Shown: piece after piece, positions 1 to 6,439 of the stretch
Numbering within the stretch: position 1 is the stretch's first letter
How the letters are laid out: the number at the start of each line of letters is the position of its first letter
Origin: Planctomycetota bacterium
GTDB taxonomy: Bacteria; Planctomycetota; Planctomycetia; Gemmatales; Gemmataceae
NCBI GenBank assembly: GCA_016873095.1
Contig: VGYC01000073.1
Span: 1-32,622 of the forward strand
Length of the DNA stretch: 32,622 bases
Direction: 5' to 3'
Made by a program: the position numbers and the translations under genes
The notes under the pieces: generated by a model
What the model was told of the DNA's origin: nothing
Database searches by the model: none
What the model saw: only the letters and a program-made list of their open reading frames with translations

Positions 1-1014
1 CTTGCGGAAACGTGGGACGGCGAGCTGGATCCCAGGGGCTACTGGCTCAGTGAAAAGCTAGACGGCGTGCGGGCGTTCTGGGACGGCAAGCAGTTCCTGT
101 CACGGCAGGGCAACCGGTTTCACGCGCCGGCCTGGTTCACAGCAGGGTTGCCCCTTGAACCTCTTGATGGCGAGCTGTGGATCGGCCGTAAGAGCTTCCA
201 GCGTACGGTTAGCATCGTTCGGCGGCATGACGAGCCTGATCTGTGGCGAGCAATCCGCTTTCTGGTGTTTGATGCCCCCGCCGATGATGGCCCGTTCGAG
301 ACGCGGCTCAAGCTGATCGACACGATCATGCATATCAACCGCCCGGAGTTTGCCAGCGCCCACCAGCACGTCATTTGTTCCGGCCGTGACCAGCTGGATC
401 GTGAAATGGCCCACATTGAGCAACTGGGCGGCGAGGGCCTGATGCTGCGCCGGCCTGGGTCTGTTTACGCTGCTGGTCGGTCGTCCATTTTGCTCAAAGT
501 CAAACGGTTCCATGATGCGGAGGCCCGCGTGATCGGCTACGAGCCAGGGAGCGGCAGGCACAAAGGCCGGATGGGTGCCATTGTGGTCGAGATGGCCAAC
601 GGTGTGCAATTCGAGATCGGCACCGGCTTCACGGATTCCCAACGAGACCGGCCCCCGCCAATCAATGCTACGGTCAAGTTTGCCTACCAGGACCTGACCG
701 AGAATTGCGTTCCACGTTTCGCGTCCTACCGGGGCATCCGCGCCGATCTGCCGGTTACTGACCACATTCCACCAACACAAGGAGACATCATGCCAACCAG
801 CATCAGCAAGCGCCGCTTCGAGTTCGTCGGCGGATCGAGCGACAAATTCTGGGAGATCGGCGTCAACGGCAGCGAAGTCGAGGTCCGCTTCGGCCGCAAC
901 GGCACCAGCGGCCAAACGACGACGAAGACGTTCCCCGACAACGCGGCCGCCGAAAGGCACGCCGACAAGCTCATCCGCGAAAAGCTCGGCAAGGGCTACT
1001 GCGAAGTGAAATGA
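1..1014 (+). CDS. ATP-dependent DNA ligase fused to C-terminal WGR domain (5' end cut by window)
   Basis: The frame is open from the first base, so the true start lies to the left. The nucleotidyltransferase signature EKLDGVR (positions 52-72) holds the lysine that would be adenylated. It is followed by FLVFDAP (motif III), EGLMLR (motif IV) and LLKVKR (motif V), then an OB-fold-like stretch ending near position 770. The last ~75 residues are a WGR domain (FEFVGGSSDKFWEIGV, then RFGRNG), a nucleic-acid-binding module known from PARPs and MolR-type proteins. Such ligases seal nicks using ATP, unlike the NAD-dependent LigA that bacteria use for replication, so a role in repair or in the mobile element is likely. 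A strong ribosome-binding site sits before the WGR part, which may also be made alone. The ligase call is firm; the biological role is inference. Confidence 0.9.
   Translation, partial: LAETWDGELDPRGYWLSEKLDGVRAFWDGKQFLSRQGNRFHAPAWFTAGLPLEPLDGELWIGRKSFQRTVSIVRRHDEPDLWRAIRFLVFDAPADDGPFETRLKLIDTIMHINRPEFASAHQHVICSGRDQLDREMAHIEQLGGEGLMLRRPGSVYAAGRSSILLKVKRFHDAEARVIGYEPGSGRHKGRMGAIVVEMANGVQFEIGTGFTDSQRDRPPPINATVKFAYQDLTENCVPRFASYRGIRADLPVTDHIPPTQGDIMPTSISKRRFEFVGGSSDKFWEIGVNGSEVEVRFGRNGTSGQTTTKTFPDNAAAERHADKLIREKLGKGYCEVK
779..792 (+). promoter_or_regulatory. internal ribosome-binding site and ATG at the ligase/WGR junction
   Basis: AAGGAG (779-784) lies five bases before an in-frame ATG (790-792). 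Translation from there gives a 74-residue protein consisting almost only of the WGR domain. This is either a remnant of two formerly separate genes or a working internal start giving a second product. Confidence 0.5.
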
Positions 1015-1050
1015 ACGGATCGCCCAAAAGAGATGGGGGAGGAGGCAACA

Positions 1051-1212
1051 ATGGGAGCACGAGACAAACTCAACAGCGCCTACACCACGGGGTGCCTTGC
1101 CGTGGCCGGGCTTTTCGGATGGGCCACCGAGTCCTGGATGGTCTTCTTCATCGCCTTGGTGGTGCTGCTCGGCCTGGCTGTGAACAACGGTGACATCAGA
1201 CCGGGCAAATAA
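1051..1212 (+). CDS. small single-pass membrane protein, 53 aa
   Basis: ATG at 1051 is preceded by GGAGG (1041-1045) at good spacing, and the frame closes with TAA at 1210-1212. The protein has a short polar N-terminus, a hydrophobic stretch (roughly residues 15-46, including WMVFFIALVVLLGLAV) and a short polar tail. It lies 36 bases after the ligase and points the same way, so it may be co-transcribed. No family recognised. The good ribosome-binding site and clean hydrophobic segment support a real gene despite its length. Confidence 0.6.
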   Translation: MGARDKLNSAYTTGCLAVAGLFGWATESWMVFFIALVVLLGLAVNNGDIRPGK

Positions 1213-1259
1213 CGGCGCACGAGGATTGATACGGAACCTACGAACCAAGGAGAACAAGT

Positions 1260-1502
1260 ATGTCGCAAGTGAGCATCGAGAAGGCGGTCAACTTCGTCAC
1301 GGCGAAGCCGCTCGCGTGGATCCTGTACTGGCTCTGGCTGGCACTCAAGCACGGCTGGCTGGGCGCGATGTGGAGCGCGAGGTGGATTCGGGAACGGTGG
1401 CGGGCATGGCGAGCGGCCCGCACCAAGTCCGTGGCCGATTCGGAAACGCTGACAAACGGCCGTGCTGGTCGCATAGCCAAGCGTGGGCTGGCGAAAGGTT
1501 AG
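1260..1502 (+). CDS. small membrane-associated basic protein, 80 aa
   Basis: ATG at 1260 follows AAGGAG (1247-1252). The protein has a tryptophan-rich hydrophobic stretch in its first half (AWILYWLWLALKHGWLGAMW) and an Arg/Lys-rich second half, which suggests one membrane segment with a basic cytoplasmic tail. It is third in a row after the ligase and the 53-aa protein and is followed by a clear intrinsic terminator, so it probably ends that transcript. No known family recognised. Confidence 0.6.
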   Translation: MSQVSIEKAVNFVTAKPLAWILYWLWLALKHGWLGAMWSARWIRERWRAWRAARTKSVADSETLTNGRAGRIAKRGLAKG

Positions 1503-1530
1503 GTGTCGTGGCCACGTTCATCGTGGTCTT

Positions 1531-1566
1531 GCCGGCCCAGCAGACGTTGGGCCGGCTTTTTCTTTT
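1531..1566 (+). terminator. rho-independent terminator after the ligase/small-protein genes
   Basis: A perfect 9-bp stem GCCGGCCCA / TGGGCCGGC with an 8-base loop is followed directly by TTTTTCTTTT. It is 29 bases after the 80-aa gene, on the same strand. Confidence 0.85.
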
Positions 1567-1592
1567 AGCCATCGACGCCACGATTGCACGGT

Positions 1593-1769
1593 TCAGTTGC
1601 AGCCCTTCACGATCATCAAGAGAATGCCGCCGAAGAACGCGATTGTCAGAACGGACATGCAACCCTGAAATCCCTTGTAACCCGCCGGATCGTGGACGGC
1701 CGAAGGAGGCTTTCCCATCGCCGACGCAATGATGATTGCCAGAACTAGCAACGCAATTCCCCATGCCAT
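1593..1769 (-). CDS. small two-pass membrane protein, 58 aa
   Basis: On the minus strand, ATG at 1769 is preceded by GGAGGG at good spacing, and the frame closes with TGA at 1593-1595. The protein has two hydrophobic segments (WGIALLVLAIIIASAM and SVLTIAFFGGILLMIV) joined by a short polar loop containing HDPAGYKGFQ, so both ends probably face the same side. No family recognised. It is converging with the two small membrane genes to its left and diverging from the zinc-ribbon gene at 1971. Confidence 0.6.
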   Translation of the reverse strand: MAWGIALLVLAIIIASAMGKPPSAVHDPAGYKGFQGCMSVLTIAFFGGILLMIVKGCN

Positions 1770-1869
1770 ATTGCCCTCCCTTTACGTTCGTTGGTTTCGT
1801 TCACCCCTGTCAAGCCCTGCGGGAACCGCTCCCTTCATTCGCCACATTTTGTGGAAGTGATGGTTTCGG

Positions 1870-1919
1870 GTTCTCACAAGAACTTGGCGGATGAACTGGG
1901 CGGCGTCCGCAATGCTGGG
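1870..1919 (+). promoter_or_regulatory. shared leader element, copy 1
   Basis: A dyad GTTCT-CACA-AGAAC (1870-1883) is followed by TGGCGGA, then GCGGA-N14-TCCGC (1887-1910) and AATGCTGGG. The same layout precedes the next two genes at near-identical distance (61 bases from TCCGC to the ATG here). It could be a promoter/operator or a hairpin in the 5' untranslated region. Confidence 0.55.
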
Positions 1920-1970
1920 CAGTGACAGTCAGTCCAAACGAACGAGCTTTCAACGAAGGGGAGAATTGTC

Positions 1971-2561
1971 ATGGAGATTGCTTGCCCGCATTGCAGCCAA
2001 GCGCTGCCGGTCCCGGATCATAGTGCCGGCCAGTACATGCCCTGCCCCGAATGCAAAGTTCCGTTTGTAGCACCCCATATCGCAAGCAGGGTCATGGAAT
2101 GCACAATCCGGCGTCGCGGCGACAAAACGAAATGTCCGGCATGCGGTTGGGGACTCGATGAAGACGCCTATCGCTGTCCGAAATGCCGCATCTACTTCTG
2201 CTACACGTGCCGTGCCCGCGTGGGCAGGCAGGAAGACCAGTACCAGTGTGCCGACCAGTCGTGCAGCTGTTACGGCAAGCTACTGTGCTCGGCTTGCACT
2301 GTCATGGTTTCCCAAGAAGGGCCTGTCACTCGCCCGACGTTCCCCATCGACGAAGGGATGGCGTGGTTGGGATTCTGGGTGGGTGTAATCATCGGGTGTA
2401 TCGGTTGGTACTTCGCCGGCAGCTTTTGGGTTGGGCTGGGGACGGCCATCTCCATCTGGGGCATCTTGGTGTGGCTGGCGGTCCAGACGACAACCACAAC
2501 AGAGACGCTCGCCACGCCTCGTTGTTGCATCCAGTGCCGGCACCCGATCAAGTGCCTGTAA
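1971..2561 (+). CDS. multi-zinc-ribbon membrane protein, 196 aa
   Basis: ATG at 1971 has a GGGGAG ribosome-binding site. The N-terminus has two CPxC knuckles (CPHC, CPECKVPF) typical of planctomycete zinc ribbons. A second cysteine-rich cluster follows (residues ~50-105: CPACGW, CPKCRIYFCYTC, CADQSCSCYG, CSAC), then two hydrophobic helices (WLGFWVGVIIGCIGWYF and the following segment), then a cytoplasmic-type tail with CCIQC and CL. It is first of three consecutive genes with the shared leader element. Function unknown; a membrane-anchored zinc-binding regulatory or scaffold protein is a guess. Confidence 0.75.
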   Translation: MEIACPHCSQALPVPDHSAGQYMPCPECKVPFVAPHIASRVMECTIRRRGDKTKCPACGWGLDEDAYRCPKCRIYFCYTCRARVGRQEDQYQCADQSCSCYGKLLCSACTVMVSQEGPVTRPTFPIDEGMAWLGFWVGVIIGCIGWYFAGSFWVGLGTAISIWGILVWLAVQTTTTTETLATPRCCIQCRHPIKCL

Positions 2562-2586
2562 ATGCGGCCGGTCCAACTTTTCAGAA

Positions 2587-2636
2587 TTCTTGCGAAGAAC
2601 GTGGCGGACGACAAAGGCGGCATCCGCAAGGCTGGG
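2587..2636 (+). promoter_or_regulatory. shared leader element, copy 2
   Basis: Dyad TTCTT-GCG-AAGAA (2587-2599), then GTGGCGGA, GCGGA-N14-TCCGC (2604-2627) and AAGGCTGGG. TCCGC ends 55 bases before the ATG of the next gene. The order and spacing match copies 1 and 3. Confidence 0.55.
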
Positions 2637-2681
2637 TGGAAGCGGGAACCAATGGAACTTTCAACACAAGGGAGCGCGGTC

Positions 2682-3185
2682 ATGGAAAACAACGAATCGT
2701 CGATGGGGAAGGTGCTTGCGGAAGCGTTCGGCTCGCTGTTCACGCTTGTCGGCATCACGGCTTTTTGCATGTTCAACGGCTGCGGTACTTATCAGCCGCC
2801 GCCAAAAGGCGGGCCGATCCCTGTCGTGAATCCGACCAACGGTGATGTGGGAATGCTGACCAAGAATAGCGTCGTGGGCGAATGGCGAGGCATGTGTGCC
2901 CAGCCAAACTTTGCTCCCTATCCAATGATCATGTCCATGTCGGCGACGAAGGGCAGCGAGATTTCGGGGACCATCCACTGGCCCACGCTTAGAAACAGCA
3001 CGACGCGGTTCAGCGGCACCATCTACGGCACCAAGGTTCGTTTCGTCGAGACCGAGTTACTTTCCGGCTCCGGAATTGGAATCCCGTGCATCTATGAGGG
3101 TGACGTGCTTGGGAACACCATCGCGGGCACCTGTATTCATGCTGAGCAGAAAGCGACCTTCTCGGTTTCAATGGCGGCACGGTGA
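2682..3185 (+). CDS. secreted or lipid-anchored lipocalin-like protein, 167 aa
   Basis: ATG at 2682 was chosen over an upstream in-frame ATG at 2562 because AAGGGAG lies seven bases before it and the upstream 40 codons run through the leader element. The N-terminal hydrophobic segment (SLFTLVGITAFCMF) ends in NGCG, which resembles a weak lipobox. The rest is beta-rich (GEWRGMC, GTIHW, TTRFSGTIYG, IPCIYEGDVLGNTIAGTC) with paired cysteines, like small lipocalin-type domains. It lies between two other genes with the same leader and faces a kinase whose outside domain is also lipocalin-like. Function not known. Confidence 0.7.
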   Translation: MENNESSMGKVLAEAFGSLFTLVGITAFCMFNGCGTYQPPPKGGPIPVVNPTNGDVGMLTKNSVVGEWRGMCAQPNFAPYPMIMSMSATKGSEISGTIHWPTLRNSTTRFSGTIYGTKVRFVETELLSGSGIGIPCIYEGDVLGNTIAGTCIHAEQKATFSVSMAAR

Positions 3186-3230
3186 ACGGCATTCGCATGT
3201 CGCATGGAGTGGGCCACAAAACAGAAATTG

Positions 3231-3286
3231 GAACAAGTTCAACGGTGATTGTGGCGGATCTGATAGGTCATCTCCGCAAGGCTGGA
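3231..3286 (+). promoter_or_regulatory. shared leader element, copy 3
   Basis: Dyad GAAC-AA-GTTC (3231-3240), then GTGGCGGA, GCGGA-N14-TCCGC (3254-3277) and AAGGCTGGA, 57 bases before the next ATG. The dyad is in the opposite sense to copies 1 and 2 but in a similar place. Confidence 0.5.
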
Positions 3287-3333
3287 TAGACCCAAGAAGA
3301 CAAAGCACACAACTACGATTAGGAGTGAAAATC

Positions 3334-3789
3334 ATGCTAAAGAATAACTCTTCCGCCCTCGGTCAGATTCGGTCCCGACGCGGTGAAGGTAACGGGGGCC
3401 TGATTGCTGTCGTCCTCATTGTCGGTGGACTCATCTGGTGGTGGGGCAGCAACACGCAGGAAGGCAAGCAGGCATTCAAACAGACGGTCGCGGCCGTCCA
3501 GCCGCCGGTGCAGGTATCTCTCACACCCTACCTGATCTTCAATGGATACTACGTCAATGTCACGAACACGTCGAGCCACATCTCGCTCACAGACGTGACC
3601 GTAACTTACACCGATGCAACCGGAAATTCAGTGATGCAGAGAGTTGGCTCGTTGCGTCCTGGGGAAACGAAGACGCTTGATCCGTCCGACGCACGTTGGA
3701 CTGTGGAACGGCATGAGACGATCAGCGTTGCTGCGAATGGCCTCTACGTTCCCAAAGCGCTGGACACCAACGTACTGATCCACCGATGA
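3334..3789 (+). CDS. single-pass membrane protein with exported beta domain, 151 aa
   Basis: ATG at 3334 follows AGGAG (3321-3325). The upstream part of the open frame covers the leader element and is not translated in this model. The protein has a short basic N-terminus, one membrane helix (GLIAVVLIVGGLIWWW, residues ~22-37) and an outside domain with repeated beta-type segments (YYVNVTNTSSHISLTDVTV, RVGSLRPGETKTL), reminiscent of FxLYD/DUF3426-like interaction domains. It is third in the shared-leader array and ends 25 bases from the convergent kinase gene. Family unknown. Confidence 0.7.
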   Translation: MLKNNSSALGQIRSRRGEGNGGLIAVVLIVGGLIWWWGSNTQEGKQAFKQTVAAVQPPVQVSLTPYLIFNGYYVNVTNTSSHISLTDVTVTYTDATGNSVMQRVGSLRPGETKTLDPSDARWTVERHETISVAANGLYVPKALDTNVLIHR

Positions 3790-3814
3790 TCCGGCCGGTG
3801 GCAGCGGCCAGCGG

Positions 3815-5455
3815 TCACTTTCGCTTGTAGACTTGAACAATTATCTTGGAGCCCTTTGGGGACGTGAAATCGGTCGGCCTGTTGCGGTCGCCAGTCGGAG
3901 AAAACGCGTAGGTCAGCCGATCTCCTTCCAGCTTGTATATGCCGAGCACAACCTTGGTGCCGGACATTCTGTCGAACGCCTTTGGGCTCTTCGTGGGGTC
4001 AATCACGAACCTCCAGACAGCCTCTTGTTTGGCGATATAGGTGTAAGTCATCCTGTCGCCGCTCAAGAGCACTTGGGTTGATGTTGGTGTTTGTGACGTT
4101 TTGCCGTTTGACGTAATCGACTGCCTGATCCAAACGCCGGATAGCCGCTTGGATTCATCCGCCATGACGAGGGGTGGGTCCACGCTTGGGGGACGTGGGT
4201 CCTCAATCTCGACATCGGGCCATTCATCGCCTTCATCGGGAAGGCTAACGCGATCCTTGTCGGGGCTAACCTGCGGCCCTTTGTTCTGCCAAGGGCCGAA
4301 ACGCCATGCCAGCGAGATGACCGCAATTACCAGAACGGCCACAAGCACGCCGGGCAACAGGAGTCGAGCCACCTTCGGCCGCCTGGCCGACGACGTGCTT
4401 GTCATGGATGCTGAGCCGTCGATTGTCAGAGCGTTTACGAATTCCGAACAGGTCGGCCAGCGGGCATGCGGGTCTTTGTCAAGGGCACGCGCCACGGCAG
4501 CTCGCTCGCCTTCGGGCAGCATGGTGAGATCGGGCGTGCCTTTGAGGTGGCCTTCCATGACCTGCCCCGGATTGCCGACGAACGGCAGGCGGCCGCCGCG
4601 CAACTGGCAGTACGTGACCGCAAGCGAATACTGGTCGGACGTGCGAGCGGTGTGGCCCTGGAAGAACTCCGGCGGCGCATAGCTCAGCGTGAGGCTACCA
4701 GTGTGGTCGGTTACCGTCTTCTTGAGGATTCGCATGAGGCCAAAGTCGCCGATCTTGACGCCGCCACCCATCAGGAAAAGGTTTTGGGGCTTGATGTCAC
4801 GATGCTGGATTGCTTCCTTCGCGCTGTCTCCCAGATTGGCGTTCGGCTGATTCAAGTAATCGAGGCCCTTGGCGATCTCCTGCATGTACTGGATTAGTTC
4901 AGCTTTCGGGATTCCAATCTGGCCGTTCGTGGTCACCTCCGTTAGCCGATCCAGAAGGGTCTTGTCCGCTTGTTCCATCGCAACCATCAGGAAACCATGA
5001 GCCTGCCATGCGCCAAGGATGGAAAGCAGATTTGGATGATGTACCTTCTTCAGCACATCCAGCGAGCGAATCTCGCTGGCACCGAGTTGGCTGCTCAGCG
5101 GGACAAATTTCAGCGCGACGCCGAAGCCGCCCGGACCGATGGCCTTCCAGACTTCACCGAAGCCGCCTGCTCCCAGCTTCTTCTCCAGACGATAACCGCT
5201 AATCGGTTCCCAGCCAGGTCGTAGGTCGTCGTAGCGGGTGCGCCGCTGATTCGGGCTCATAGGGGCCTGGTCAGTCGGCGAAAAATCGAGCATGGCATCC
5301 ATCTTTTCGAGCGCGGCGATCTGCGACCGCAAAACGCTGAGCAGTTCCGGGCAGTCGCGGCAAAGCTCGTCAACGGAAACGGGATTACCGCCTCGCCGGC
5401 CCAGTTCCCATCGCAACAGCAGGTCATCCAGTTTCTGCGACACGCCCTTCTCCAT
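3815..5455 (-). CDS. membrane Ser/Thr protein kinase with extracytoplasmic TIGR03067 domain
   Basis: 546 aa. The N-terminal helical region (1-80) is of the type seen in planctomycete kinases. The kinase domain spans ~88-345: glycine loop GAGGFG (95-100), ATP-binding lysine in VALKFV (K116), catalytic loop HRDIKPQN (218-225), DFG (237-239) and PPE in the APE position. All catalytic residues are present, so it should be active. One membrane helix follows (364-384), then a linker and a C-terminal TIGR03067-type domain (~437-544: LSGVWIR, DPTKSPKAFD, VLGIYKLEGDRLTYAF), a lipocalin-like fold frequent in this phylum. It starts six bases after the sigma factor stop and is probably co-transcribed with it. 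Phosphorylation of the sigma factor or a partner is inference. Confidence 0.93.
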   Translation of the reverse strand: MEKGVSQKLDDLLLRWELGRRGGNPVSVDELCRDCPELLSVLRSQIAALEKMDAMLDFSPTDQAPMSPNQRRTRYDDLRPGWEPISGYRLEKKLGAGGFGEVWKAIGPGGFGVALKFVPLSSQLGASEIRSLDVLKKVHHPNLLSILGAWQAHGFLMVAMEQADKTLLDRLTEVTTNGQIGIPKAELIQYMQEIAKGLDYLNQPNANLGDSAKEAIQHRDIKPQNLFLMGGGVKIGDFGLMRILKKTVTDHTGSLTLSYAPPEFFQGHTARTSDQYSLAVTYCQLRGGRLPFVGNPGQVMEGHLKGTPDLTMLPEGERAAVARALDKDPHARWPTCSEFVNALTIDGSASMTSTSSARRPKVARLLLPGVLVAVLVIAVISLAWRFGPWQNKGPQVSPDKDRVSLPDEGDEWPDVEIEDPRPPSVDPPLVMADESKRLSGVWIRQSITSNGKTSQTPTSTQVLLSGDRMTYTYIAKQEAVWRFVIDPTKSPKAFDRMSGTKVVLGIYKLEGDRLTYAFSPTGDRNRPTDFTSPKGSKIIVQVYKRK

Positions 5456-5461
5456 CGTGGT

Positions 5462-6064
5462 TCATTCTGGCAACGTACCATTCATGGCCTGGAAGATCTT
5501 CAGCCGTGCTGATTGCCACCGGCGTTGCAGCGTGCGCTCGGACAGATTCAGAAGCGTGGCCGCTTCGGACTGCGGGATGCCGTGATACCAGAGGATGTTG
5601 AACACTTCCCGCTCCTCTGCCGGCAGTGCTTCGACCTGCTTGTGAAATTCACTCCACTGCGCCAGCTTGCCAGGGTCCATAGTCGTTTCTGATGCCACCG
5701 CAATCGGCGTCTCGGCTTGGCCTGCTCCTGTGTCGTGATGGGCACCCGGCCCTTGGGGTCCGTAATGGTGTCGAGCCAGGTCGATGAGTTCACGGCGGAT
5801 GTGCAAGGCCGCCAGGTTCAGGAAGTGCTTCACGGATTCGGGGGCAGTGTCATTCAATGCCCGGCAGAGCCGAATCACGGCGTTTTGAAAAATGTCGTCG
5901 GTTTGCTCCCAGCGGGCAACTCCGGGATATGACTTGAGCATCTTGCGGGTGAGCCGTTGCAAGCGGTCGCAGGCGCAGCTTATCAACTCGTCCTTGGCTT
6001 TCGCGTCACCCGCCTTCAGCCGGTCGATGTAGGATTGCAATCGTGTTGTCTGGCTCTCGACCAT
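5462..6064 (-). CDS. ECF-type RNA polymerase sigma factor
   Basis: 200 aa from ATG at 6064, preceded by GGGGAC; a TTG six codons earlier (6082) is possible but has no better ribosome-binding site. Region sigma-2 lies in the first half (RLTRKMLKSYP, WEQTDDIFQNAVIRLCRAL, with the DDxxQ core). Sigma-4 is at the C-terminus (LPAEEREVFNILWYHGIPQSEAATLL, a helix-turn-helix ending LQRRWQSARLKIF). No C-terminal extension or anti-sigma gene is seen; the downstream kinase takes that place, as in the kinase-linked ECF groups described from planctomycete genomes. It may drive the three shared-leader genes across the convergent junction; that is inference. Confidence 0.9.
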   Translation of the reverse strand: MVESQTTRLQSYIDRLKAGDAKAKDELISCACDRLQRLTRKMLKSYPGVARWEQTDDIFQNAVIRLCRALNDTAPESVKHFLNLAALHIRRELIDLARHHYGPQGPGAHHDTGAGQAETPIAVASETTMDPGKLAQWSEFHKQVEALPAEEREVFNILWYHGIPQSEAATLLNLSERTLQRRWQSARLKIFQAMNGTLPE

Positions 6065-6129
6065 CTGCGTCCCCGAAAGCAAAGAGTGCCGAACCTCGAC
6101 ACTGCTCGCAGGACGCCGACGAAGGCGCA

Positions 6130-6339
6130 GACGAACAGCGCGAGGCCGGCACCCTTTCGGGTGCGGCCAAGCACTGCCTCGTCAGATACAAGAGCCTTTC
6201 GGCTCAGGTTAGTCGTTTCCCTGAAGCAGTAACTTGACTCGCAAGAGTCAGAACAGATTGTTGCCGCAGCGATCGCTTTCGCCGCGGGTCAGGTTCGTGT
6301 CGTTCTCCTGGTTGTCTTGATGGGCCGGCACGCGCCGGC
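6130..6339 (-). ncRNA. strongly folding leader upstream of the sigma/kinase operon
   Basis: Read on the minus strand, five hairpins follow one another: GCCGGC-GCGT-GCCGGC (6324-6339); a 9-bp stem CCGCGGCGA/TCGCTGCGG with one G-U pair (6264-6287); TGACTC-TTGC-GAGTCA (6235-6250); GAGCC-GAAA-GGCTC (6192-6205); and a 54-base extended hairpin (6130-6183) capped by GCACCC-GAAA-GGGTGC with further pairing GGCC/GGCC, CAGTGC/GCGCTG and GACGA/TCGTC. Two GNRA loops on this strand favour it as the transcribed one. It ends 65 bases before the sigma factor ATG. A structured leader, attenuator or small RNA is likely; no known Rfam class recognised. Confidence 0.5.
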
Positions 6340-6439
6340 TCGATGATGCCAATTTACCCGCTTTTCGCGGTTTTGCCACTGGCTTGCGGCATTCCGCGAG
6401 GACTTCACCATCCTCCCATTCAGCCGCGCCGACGGGCAA
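6248..6439 (-). CDS. possible small protein, 63 aa, TTG start
   Basis: An open frame from TTG at 6439 to TGA at 6248-6250 that ends inside the third hairpin of the leader. The peptide is polar (its end reads NDTNLTRGESDRCGNNLF), without membrane segments or known motifs. There is no clear ribosome-binding site. It could be a leader peptide or a fragment of a decayed gene. Weakly supported. Confidence 0.25.
   Translation of the reverse strand: MPVGAAEWEDGEVLAECRKPVAKPRKAGKLASSSRRVPAHQDNQENDTNLTRGESDRCGNNLF

Noticed and set aside
100-1257. 385-aa minus-strand open frame over the DNA ligase
   Set aside because: Antisense shadow; the ligase motifs are on the plus strand.
1887-1919. Resemblance of the CCGCAAGGCTGG leader word to the c-di-GMP-I riboswitch core
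   Set aside because: The other conserved parts of that riboswitch are absent.
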